Below, piece after piece: positions 36,549 through 48,800 of a stretch of 64,000 nucleotides of DNA (its first letter is position 1; each line of letters opens with the position of its first letter). The position numbers and the translations under genes were made by a program. The stretch is taken from positions 8,960,001 through 9,024,000 of the forward strand of contig CM020509.1 in NCBI GenBank assembly GCA_009823395.1. The letters are read 5' to 3'. The notes under the pieces are model-generated. The model was not told the origin of the DNA. It made no database searches and worked only from the letters and a program-made list of their open reading frames with translations. Origin of the DNA: Thamnaconus septentrionalis (taxonomy: Eukaryota > Chordata > Actinopteri > Tetraodontiformes > Monacanthidae).

Positions 36549-39500
36549 TTTATTGAAAATGTACATCAATGGAATCAAATTAAAGTAAGATACTGAATTA
36601 TTTGTGGCATGGAGAGAGGTCTTCATAGCGAGGGGTGCATACTGACACTAGAAAAATGTATGGCATTTTCTGACACCAAAATGTCACTTTGCACTGAGGG
36701 TCACATCCAAACATCAGTTCATTAACATTTCTCCACTTTAATACACAAAATATATGCATATAAATTATATAAATGCACAGGTTTTGTTTTTTTTAATATT
36801 TGTATTCAGTTCAACTCAATTTGATACTAATATTTGGCAAACAAAAAGAGCCGAACGCAAAGGGCAGAGCAAAATATACATGAATAATATGCACCACTTG
36901 AAGGGAAACAGCCTTTGAAGTTAGTCAACCCCAATAAGAGGCAATGCGGGAGCAAAACGAGCAGGTCACAAAGGTCAAGGATTGTTGCAATAATGATTTT
37001 TTTTTTTTTTTTTTTTTAAAGGATGCATGCAGAATACAGAATAGGCTGGTGAGCGTTAAAGCACAATGTGTAATACTAAAAGGCCGTTGAACTTGACCTC
37101 CATGGTACTTAACAGTGACATGTAAACACGGGCACCATCAAAAAGAAATGCCAAGTAGAAAAAATATTGCTTTGGCTTTAATGTGATTGTGGTTGGAGTT
37201 TTAACTGATCTCATTTTGCCGTCCTGTACCGACGCACAAACTGGAAGCAGCAGATTCAGATTCTCATTCTCAGATGAACTAGACTGATACATATATATAA
37301 AAAGTAACAGGACTGCCCATTATACTGTACTTCTCACAGTGCATTAAGTGCTTCTTTCCTTAATAACTTTTTGTTATTTTAAACCAGCAAGCTTTTGTTG
37401 TTTCCGTAATGTTTCATTTCTTTCCCACTTTGTATTTTAAATCATAATGAAATAAATGAGTGCATAGTGCAGGTCTTTGACACTTCTAATGTAAATCAAG
37501 TATCGATCTAATTATGATTTTACCCAAATCCAGCCTCCTGTGAATGCATGAATTCCAACCAAAAACTTCAAACAATGCCAAGAGTCTTTTCATTTACATT
37601 AAGACGCAACAGACCTAAACTGTGCCCTTTCCAACGTGACTGGGTTTAGAGCTTCATTAGTCAGAAATACCATGCGAGTCCACAAAAGGCCATGTTCAAC
37701 ACAAGGAGAAGCAATGAGGAGAATTCTTAAAAAAACAGAACAAAACAGGTTGGTACTGCGAGAGAAACCAGGAGAGGTGAAAGGGTGCTTAGTTCTTGCT
37801 GAAGCTGCAATGTCCTCTTCAGGTGGTTCGAGACAGATTAAAAGAAGCTGAAGGGGAAAAGAGAGAGAAAGAGAGAGAAAGCTGGAAGTTAAAGAAAAAA
37901 GGAAGAGATGCATACGGGAACCTGAACCTGAGTTCAGGTATGAAAGCTGCTTAAAGGCTGAGTGGCATCAGAAAAATCCTGGAAAAGCTGTTGGCTCAAA
38001 CAAATCACTAATATTAGGAGTAAAACTACCAGAATAAACGGTGCCATCTGGTGGTTTAAAACAATAAATTAAGAGTTACAATTCTATACCACTGTTCTGT
38101 GAATGTGATCACAAATTAAATTTCCAAGTGTTTGTGTAATCTGTTTCAGTGAGGAAAAGGTGTTAGTAAGTTCAAAAAGAAGTAGTAATACAGCAGTAAT
38201 TTAACATGTCAAACAATAAGATTAGAGTCACAATGACACAAAGATATAGAGACAATAATATTATAGCAAAGCAGGCAATAATTAGATACACCGCAGGCTA
38301 AAGGGTCCAAAGAAAAAAAGCTCTGGAGTCATGTTTGAGGTACTGAGCACCCACAGAGGACGGAGCAAAGCTGCAAGACTTAGCAGCTACTCGGTGCAAA
38401 GCCAGGGATTACTGCAAAGGAAAGTGACACCACAAAGACCAATGAGCTGAGCATTAAAGAGGAAATTGCTGTCAATGCATTTTGACCCGTGTCATATAAT
38501 GTACATTTATATGCGGGGAGGATAGATAGCAACCCAGGATGTCAAGCTAAAATTCAAGCTAAAATTCTCCAATGAAAGAAAATAAATATATTTCTCACGT
38601 CTGGTTCCTGTCAGATATTCTGTTTAGATACAAATGTTTTGTGTCCAATGACATTGAACTTCCCAGAAATTACAAAAGTCCATCCTTCTTTTGCTTTAGG
38701 CAGTTCTGCAAATCCAAGCATACCTTTCAGGCTAGTGACAACACCCACATTGAGATCATGATATCTATCAGTCTTAGCAGAAATCTAAAACCAAGGACAG
38801 ATCCACAGATTTTTTTGGGGTCTTGCAAGGCTACTCTGCAGGAGGCCAGAATTAAAATTAAGATCTGAATGTGGGACACTAACCCAAGAGAGATCACACA
38901 GGCCGCTAGATGACAGTCAGACGGATGGACTGCCCTCTTTATGAGAAAACGCAGGGACAATTTATAGACTTCCACGTGAGGTTAAAGTAATTCCTGCAAT
39001 AGACAAAGATTATGGCCATGCTTGGAACGTGGTGGAAAAACTTGCCTTTATTTCCTTTTTTTTTTTTTAAATTGCGCATTTTTTTCTGCACAACACTGAT
39101 ACAAACAACATCTGTCCTCTGGCAGGACAGTGGACATTAAGACGAGTGACTTTAAAAAATGTGCCTTCATATCTCAGAAAATTGCAAAAAAGGAAAAAGA
39201 AAGTTACAATTGCACTGACAACATTATTATATTCTTATAAAAACAAAGATCACATTTGTGTATAAAAAAAAAAAGTGCAAATGTGAAAAAGCTAAAACTA
39301 GTATGCGCGTTAACACATGACAATGAATGGGTATGGGAGAAGCGGCAGAGAGATTAGGGCTCTAAACTACTCATGCATCAGGCTTAGGTGAAAAGCATCT
39401 GCAAAGGGTTTGTGTCGGCAAAAACCGCATTAATTATTTGACCCAATAACCAGGAGCCAAACTGCTCCATTTGGTGGTCAACATATTGAAGCAGATTCCA

Positions 39501-39897
39501 CCGTCTTGATGCATGTTTCACCGCTGCCTCCACACATACCCATCATAACAGCGGTCATGTATGTTAATGTTAAAAACAGAGCTCACTCAATCATGCAGAG
39601 TTACTGAATAAAAACAAACATGGAATGCTTGAAGAAAAAATACACAAAGAGCCGCTGAATGATTGCCTGTGCAAATCCAATCAGAAGACGGGCGTCATTC
39701 AGCAAATACAAAAAGTGATGTCAAACTGATGAAAAAAAAATAAATGATAAAAATGCCCAGCATCTTCCAGAGAGCACAGGTAGCGTGTGGAGGGTTGGAT
39801 TATGGGGTGAGGTTTGGGAGGGACGGGGGAGGATGCTGCAAAGAATGATGGGACGGAAACTCATTCACAGCAGGACGACCACAAGGGAGCACTTTTT
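36549..39897 (-). other. septin6: Probable septin6 3' UTR / downstream region
   Basis: This lies beyond the septin6 terminal exon stop (39898-39900) and contains no recognisable gene. Two minus-strand AATAAA signals bound possible 3' UTR ends: 39047-39052 gives a UTR of about 0.9 kb, and 36549-36554, preceded by TGTACATTTTC, gives about 3.3 kb. The DNA is AT-rich with a T22 run near 36999-37017, and has only short unrelated open frames. Confidence 0.5.
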
Positions 39898-42800
39898 CTA
39901 CGGGAACCCTAAGCTGGAAACGAGAGAGAGGGGGTTGTTATTGCTTTTTGTTGTGAGGTCAAAGGTCATCATGACATACAGGCACTTTCGCACACCGACA
40001 TAAGTGATGAAGCGGCGGACGGTCATGCTCTTTAAGGGAAAAAAAAAAAAGAAAAGCCATGAATGAACTGAAATTAGGAGTGCCAGCACAGTCATTCACC
40101 CGTAAGAGGAAGTCACATTCAGGTTGATGTAAAAAAACAGTGGGGTCAAGTGACACATGGCGCAAAATTAATCTGATCTCCCTAATAAAACAGATGGTTA
40201 ATTAATATTTTTGTAGGGTTTTTTGTAAACAAATGATAATAACACTATCGATTAAAAACATCCTTTGAAAAGGTGATCAGATTACATCTTGTTATCCATA
40301 TCACTTGACCCAATGAGACAGACATGAAAAAAGATGCAGTGTCTGTATGATTAAAGGTCCCATATTATGCACGTTTGCAATGATTCTAGCAATACATTCT
40401 TTTCTTCTTTTGCAGCTCAACGACAGCTAAAACCAATAAGCCTTCTCCATCCCTGACACTGAGGTCCAAACATGTGGCAGGATACATAGAATAATGGGAC
40501 CTTTAAGCAAACAGCTTGTTTTCATCGATTTAATGGCATCTGAGCTGCTTGAGGAGGAGGAGGAGGAGGAGGAGGAGGAGGAGGAGGACACAGATTGGGA
40601 GACAGATGTCTTGGCTTTTGCTCAAACCCTCCGCAGAGGTTGAGCCTCAATAACGCTGCTCTCTGTGTGGACAGGGATTTTGTGTCGACCGAGAGGGTCG
40701 TCATATGTTCGCGGGATCAACATAATGCGCCATCCCTCTGAACAGAGACGGCCCCCGAGGTTGTTTTGCTGCTCTGACTTTGCATGTTTGTTCCACATCG
40801 GGCTTAAAAGGCTCTTTGTGCCGCTGCTGCTGGCCAAGTGAAAAGCAGAGCCACAATAAAACGACTGTTGCGGAGAGATGGAGAGGGGAGAGCAATAAAT
40901 TAATATGGAGGCGTTCTTTCCAAAATAACTGCTGGTTTAGCTGAAGGATAAATTGTTGCTGTGTTTACGACAAATAGTCAAGCATGAATCTGAAGAGTAT
41001 CACGATTCATGCAATTTATAGTCTTATTTATGTATTTTCATTATTGTGGTGCATGGCTTACTTGCCTGCAGCCATTGATTGTGTGCGTCATGGTGCAAAA
41101 GCTCAGGGGGCAAAAAAAACAAAATTAAGTAGAAAAAAAAATCAGCTGTACATTCTACAGTGCAGAATGTGTTTTTCTTTTTTGCGCAACATGGAGCACT
41201 ATGGCTTGAGCCCCCTTGAGGCTGCATTACATTTCCTCATGTTTTTCAACCTTTAACTTATGTCCTCAACAGAAATTCATGAAGGATTGTCCAGTTGACC
41301 TTTCAGCCTTTCTCCTTTTGCGCTAGCGGTGTCGCGCCAGAGGGGAATCTTACCAGACAAGGTGCCCCATGCAGCATGCAGCAAGTGTGGGAGGAGTTAA
41401 CTGGAAAACATGGATGCAATACAGGTGACCAATGCACTCAGGGAACAGAGTCACATCTACACAACAAGCAGTACACCATGACTACGGCCTCTGGGAACTG
41501 AAGAAAACTCGGTTAAAGTTCAGTAAAGGAAGACTTCATTGTTACTCTTGTTTACACTTGCAGCGTACAACCCTTAAAGGCCCAGTGAGCTAGGTTTAGT
41601 GCCATCTACAGGCAAGAAAGCATACCATGACATTTCCGATTTTCCTTCAACCTCAATCTCTTGTACATGTAGCATCAGGGTAAATACATATTTCTTGAAA
41701 CCCTGAGCACATAGACATTTTGGGCTACTGTGGATAAGTGGTGGACCTGCTCTTAAATGTAAATGCTTATAATTGTCAACTCAAAACTCACCTTATTTAT
41801 TATTCTACATTTAGTGCATCATCTAACTAACCTACAAATCTTCTATTCCATTTTTGGCAAACAGAATTCTTGAAATACTACCCACTGGGCCTTTAAAGTC
41901 TGTTTTAATCAGTGACCCAGAGACAACGCTACGGTGGCGAGGTCGCCCCCTTCTGGAATAATGAATTCCTGGGCGCGACTCGACGACGAGAAGTGGCTGT
42001 GAAGGAAATTTAGCTGAAAGAAAAAAAAAATGAAGCGACAGAAACCTTCTCAGTGCAAGTGTCTTCTTCCTTTTCTAACAGGCACGTTGTCACATCAGCT
42101 TCAACACAAGACCAAGACTTGATTAACCAACATGGTCAAAGCAACATGGCGATACACAGTAAACATCGCAAACGCTGCCTCACGTTCTGAAATAGAAACC
42201 CCTGCTGATGAAAAGATTTGATAGAAACCAGAGGAATGAAAAAGACTTCACAGTTAAACTGACGGGGAAAAAATTCAGAAAGGTTCTTTCAGGTTAGGAA
42301 GCCAGCGTTGATGGCACCACGCAGTGATTAGAGCTGCAGAGAGGTTATTTACACAAAAATCGATCTCGTTTTAATCTCTGAGGTTATTTTTCTAACCGTG
42401 TTGTCTGCAGCTGGTTGTAATGAGGTTCACTGTAAAAGAGCCAATTTTTGAGTCTCTTCCCCGCATACCATTTTGGTGATACATGACGCCTTGTGGTCAG
42501 AACTCCTCCCTCTGCCACTTCAGCTTGACAGTGAACAGAACAGTGGGGAGGGTTAGAGATACTCAGTATAGGATATTAGCCAAACAGATTAAAATTCTCA
42601 ATCTTCCTGAAGCAAATCTAATCGAATTGGGGATAGTTTAAATCAATTCTGCTTCCCTGGAAGAGGTTGAAGACTGTGCGAAATGTATAACGCTGCCTTG
42701 CTCCTCCGTCCGTGCCAGAGTTGCTGAATCAACACTTTTCTGATCCAGACACAACCAGTGATCTTCTGAGCCTTGATTTAAAACAGATGGTTGGGAGGCA

Positions 42801-45800
42801 CAGTAGGAAGAGAACAATACTTACTTTTTCCTCTCCTTGTCCCTCTTGAGCGTGGTGGAGCCCCCTGCTTGCTGTGCTTGGTTTTGCAAGAGCTCTGCGG
42901 CAGTCCTTTTCTGTTTGAACATGTTGAGCTCGTCGTCGAGCGACTTCCTCTTCTCCTCCAGCTTCTTTTTCTCGTCCTGGTGAAGCTTCTTCAAACGGTC
43001 AAATTTCTCATGTAGCTACGGGGTGAGAAGAAAGACAAAATTATGTCACGTCGGGATGATCAGGGACTTCCCGGCGCAAGGACGGCGACGGCCGGTACCT
43101 CTTTCTCTGCCTCTTTGAGTTCAGCCTCCTTCTCCTTGACTCTCTGAACAAACATTTGCCTCATTTCTTCTTCTTTCTTCTGCAGTTCCCCCATGAACTC
43201 GTTCCTCTTGGCTTCATAGGTCTCTTGAAGACTGGAAGGAAAAGGGTACGACTGTTGTTACGGTTCTCTGTATCCATTATCCATTATCCACTCGTTCATA
43301 TACAACATCCAAATGTAGCCGACTTGATTGCGCACTACCTGAAAGGCTTGCTGTCGGGGTCTGTGTCCTTGAAGCCCATCTCCTCCAGTTTACAGCGGCG
43401 GTAAAGCTCATAGTGGCGCGTGTGAGTCTGCTCTCGCAGGTCCTCCATGTTCACCCTGATGAGCATCTCCCGCAGCTTGACGAAATCACAGTGATTCTCA
43501 TTTTCCACTGCGGGACGCAGGGCGATGCAGAGGGAGCGCAGCAAGCCGGGGAAAAGAGCAGGAATCAAGATTAAACCTTACGTTTTTTACATTAAAAAAA
43601 TTGAGATTTGAGATTATTTAATTGTATTTAATTTGAGTTCATCCCACAGAGCAAGTTTGCAACGGCCGTCTGCATCACTAGCAGTGTTTCCACGACAGTT
43701 TTTTGCTAAGTAAAAGCTATATTTCTCAACAACACAATATAAGAATTGCGTTTGCTTTTGTTCGTTTACGTTTGTTTGCTGTCAAGAATGGTTGTTATAT
43801 TTTTCTCTTTGATTACCGTCTCCTCCTCCGACCAAACATAACGCGCCATTTTCACTTGAAGTGAACTGGTCACATGACTGCCGTACGGCAAGTCCAGTGA
43901 TGTGTAAATGCGAAAAAAAAAGTGTTTCCATTACACTTCCACTTATCGATACTTCTGAAAAACCACCTCATGAAGGCCTAAAAACCTTTTGTCGATATTT
44001 TAGAGGTTTTTCCAAGTTTAGGTGTTTCCATTGCCAGTTTTTTTTTTTTGCGATATTTAAGTTTTGTGCAATTCTTGGGGTAATGGAAACGCAGCTAGTC
44101 ATGTCATGTGGCTGGTTTATTGATTTTGTTGCTTAGTCTAGCAGAGAGCATGTGCTGTCATGTGAGTAGACATGTTATCTGCCAAACAGAGCCAACAACA
44201 GTGTCCTCTGGCAAAAAAAGAGAAAGGACAGTGGGAAGCTTCCCACTTTTTTTTGGCGGTAAACCAGATATTGATTTTCAGATGATGCAACAGCTATGAG
44301 ACTCCAGGGCAAAAATATTAGCGTCAACAATGTGACATCCATCTCTTGATTTACAAACTAAAGTGTAGACTTCGGTCACGTGACATTTTCCAAACATACG
44401 TTGAGATGCCAACCGGGGCGCTGCACCTCGATGCGGTTATGCAACTAGGTATCAGCTAATCTACAGCGGCGTGTCGAGTCGAGAGGGAACAGGGGGGTGG
44501 GAGGTGTGGTGTGGGCAGCTGCTGCGGCAGCTCTGACGAGAGGGAGCGCGCTCTCATTTCCTGTGCAGGATGTGACCCAGGCTTACCCTGCACTGTCCCC
44601 CAGGGGTACTGCCGGGCCCTCACCATCTTGTTCCCGATCTTAACTTCCTCCGTGCTCCCCACCACAGCAAATGGCAAATGGCTCTGTGAAAAAAGACGTG
44701 GAAAAGTCCCTCAGAAAATCTCAGTAGCAAATAGCTCAGAGACTTTATGACTTTAAGCTAAGCTGCAAATTCCTGGAAACAGTTGTTCCACAGGACATCT
44801 CCGACATGCTCAACAAGGAAATGTTACAAAGACACATTCCAGAGCAAGACAAATATTTGGCTGGTGAGAAATCATTGTCATAAGACAGAGCTGCTAATGG
44901 GTTAATGGCCGTTTTAAGAGTTGAGGAACAGGGAAACAATAGCAGGGAAGCAACTGCTTGAACGACGCCGTGGCATTTCTGCAGCAGCAGCAGCAGCAGA
45001 CCACTTAAACGGTTAAGTGAGTCCTGGCCAATCCGTCTGTGAACGTGGGCCCTTCTCACTCTGCGGGCTTCCTGCCGAGTGAGCGGGGCTGATTGTGAAC
45101 CTCAGAAACACTCCTCCCCTACATGGGGGCCCGCTTCCTGGCAGCCAGAGCAGACAGAGACGAGGTCTGTCCTGATCCAACATCACATGCTGCTCATGAT
45201 GTGGAGAGAACAGAAAAAAGTCTAGCAATTTTTTTTTTTTCGATGCTTCAACTCCATAGAAATGACAGAAAGTCCATCCTTTACATTTTTGATTGCAGCA
45301 TGTTGAAAGATGTGCTAAAACATTCTGTTCTTCTGGGAACCAATACGTCTCCCACAAGCAGGGGTGCAGTGAGCAATTTCTGGCGTCTAGGACTAAAACT
45401 TGGTTTGGTTTATCCTCTGGGGGCTCCCCATGACAGCTCAGCCGATGGAATTGTCCACGTCCCTGCACGCACCTGCTGCCAAGTGTGTTGCAGCCTGTGC
45501 GACTGCCGCGCAGCCACATTGCATCCGTTCCGTTAGCGTCGGTTATAGCAGGAAGTTCAAATCATGGTTTTGCAGCGGACAGTAAACAGGGGATTCAATA
45601 TGCCGTCTTCTGGAGGCGTTAGATTTGTGGACCTTTTTAGACAGATGTGAATGAAATATGTATACTATGGCAGCTTAAAGTGAAACAAAATCCAGGGTTG
45701 AGTTTGGCTAATGGAGCCACTTACGTTCATGGTGGAGTTGATCTCAGCGACGGACTCGTCATCGGTGGGGAACTGGTAGATCTGAACTCCATTGCTGACC

Positions 45801-48800
45801 AGCTCGCTGGTGATCTTGAGCTTGAACTTGGCCAGCTCGCTCTTGGAGATGGCATCCGACTTGGCGATGATTGGAATAATATTTACCTGCAGTGGAGAAA
45901 TAAGAGGTTTAAATGTAAAAGCAGTGACGCTGCGTACATAACGCTCTCTAGTCATCGTCTTAACCGTGCATGAAGAAGCAGGTTTATAAAAGCTGAATTC
46001 CATAAAGCCTACACATTCATTCATTACACCTCAGCCCCTCTCACTCCGCAAATCTTTCCTTTGTGTTTTCCAGACAATTACACATTCTTAAGTGCAGAGA
46101 TATAAATAGTCAATGTGGCAGCAGGCCTCCGTCGCTCGCTCACAATCACTTGAAAGCTCTCCAAATATGGTGTGAAGACTAACGTTCAAAGGAATTCATC
46201 AGTGTTTATGAGATCCATATTAACCAAACAGGAAAAGACCTGCCTGAACAAAGCACACAGGCAGGGGCAATCTGTTACATGTATCTACAACTGGCTGAGG
46301 AAAAATGAGACCTTTGCTGCTCCACAACCACTTTGTCTTCGCCTCGTCATCTAAACAGTCCGGAATTATTTTTCCTCCGACTCGAGGCCCCTAGAGCTAA
46401 TACAGAGGCATGCCCAGGGTCATGTGAACAAAAATGCGTTCCAGCACCCCGGTAAGTCTGGTGAGAATTAGTTTTGCCGTGAGGCTCTATTCTGGATCGT
46501 GTCATCGTGAGAGCTCGACACTCGGCTCAGCTGCGTAGCAAACACTGAGCAACGTCTTAGTACAAAAGGCCTGAGGAGGTCCGTGCGTGTAAGCAAACGC
46601 AGAGGAGATCTCAGGAAAACACTGAGGCCAATGCATTGTACAGCTGACTTACACCAACACAGTGACCATACCAAAGGCCACTTGGACACCACAATGGGAA
46701 AAAAATCATATTCAAGGGGACAGGACGGCTTGTATAGCTAGGCTATTGTGTCCGTTATGTAACAGGAATTCTTTCACAGTCATTGTCACTTAATGCCGAG
46801 TACTTATACATCAACAATACAAATCAGACGTAATATATAAGCAGCCAACGAGAACCAATCAATTATAAACACGATACTCACCTTGCTGTCGAGCTTTTTC
46901 ATGGTCACAAGGTCCAGGGATTTGAGCGAGTGTCCTGTGGGAGCGATGAAGTACAGGCAAGCGTGGATGCGGGTGTCATGGTAGCTGTGCAGGGTGCGCT
47001 TGATCTTCAGCTCCTCCTGTAGGTATGCCTCAAACTGGGCGTCGATAAACTCCACAATGGACTTGTAGCTGCGAGGGGCGGGGGTGGGGCAGCAAAGGGG
47101 TCATTGGTAAGCATTTATTTTTAGTATTTTAATAGAAAACATAACGATTCATTCTGCCTAGGATAACCATCACAATTCCCAAGCTCCTCACAGATGCGTC
47201 TCAGGATATATGATACACTTTACGTGTATGAAAGGTCAAATTGTGCCATTTCAGAACTTTAGAGGCCCATCCTTCCAAACTGATGTTGGACCATAGAGTA
47301 AAATACAGTATCAGATGTGTCTTTTATCACTTTTCTATCAGTGAACTCATTCAGGAATACAGTGTGACAAGGATAACCACTGCACAAAATGGTCAGACCC
47401 CACACATTGAGGACTGCAGGAAGTTGCAGAGGCATCCACCCTTCCCAGCACACTCAAAGCACAAAGAGAGACAGTTTGTGTACTTGCTGTGCCAGTGGAA
47501 GCTCACATGACAGTTTCACAGTCTGTGCGATTCCCTTTATAATTGCTAATTTGATACTGAGACCGTTTTCATCGGACCTGCGCGGCAGCTTTACTCCTGA
47601 AGAGTTTTGTGACGTCAAACACTTCCTGGTTGCAGTCTACCGCAGCAAAGAATTGCGTGAATACTAGACTCCACTCAGCTGCTTTGATGTATCTGTTCTG
47701 GACTTCTGCTTTTTAAAAAGCAGGTTCCGCGTTCTGAGCTTTACTCTCCGGATTATCGGGCGAATGACAAATTAGCGCCACAAATCCCAGGCGGTGTAAG
47801 TCAGTTTATGCCCTTATATTGGCCAAGACCAAGCTCAACGTGATATTTTTTGGTGGAAGAAAATGTTCATTTGGATCGCAGCCTTCTCTTTTTTTTCGGC
47901 CTCACCTGTCTTCCTTGTTGATCTGGTCTCCAAAGCCGACGGTGTTGACGACAGTCAGCTTGAGGCGCACGTTACTCTCCTGCAGTTCGTAGGTGTTGGA
48001 CTTGAGTGTGACTCCAGGCTGGCTGTGCTGCGTTGGTTCACCCTCGAACTTGGTGTTAAACAACGTGTCCATCAGGGTGGATTTGCCAAGACCCGTCTCA
48101 CCTGAAAACACAGGAAATGCACCAAGATAATTAGTCTATATGGAACACGTCAGTTGCTTTATTCGCTCGCAAAACTTTTGTTGGACAAGAAGCAAACTGT
48201 TTTATCTTCCCATACAAGGAATTAAAAAATGTTTTTCTTTATTTCTTACGTGCAGATTGGAAGAAAGACAAATTAACTGCACTGCTCCTAATTTATTCTG
48301 ACATCAATTCACTGTAGGAGGCTGTCAGATGACTCAGATACAAAGCTCCCTGTGTAACCAAATCTATTTTTATTCATCGCAGCCTGACCTACACTCCCCC
48401 CGCATGTTTGCTCATTTATGTAGGATATCATCATATTTCTAATGTCCTCCACAGGATGCAAATGTAGCTCAAGAATTAGTGTTCTGGACTTGGCTTTTGT
48501 GTGTGAGCGACGTTATTTCACTATGGAACACGCTCAAACTACAGAACTTGCTATCAAACATGCTGCAATCACAACACAAATCCCTGACGCTACAGTGGTG
48601 CCTATCTTTTAGCACAGCCAAGACATTCATCTTCAAATTTGATTGAGCCTCTTTGCAACGCAAGACCATAATCAAATTACAGAGATCTGGGATCATATGC
48701 TTTTGCCTGAAGTGATACTTGTACTACTCCGAAATGCTGTAATTGGTCACAAGATACAATTTCAAGCAAACACCAAATCCTGTTGTTTTTCTGCAACATT

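Noticed and set aside
45013..45519. 168-codon minus-strand frame in septin6 intron 5
   Set aside because: It lies inside an intron between exons that join in phase and has no recognisable domain.
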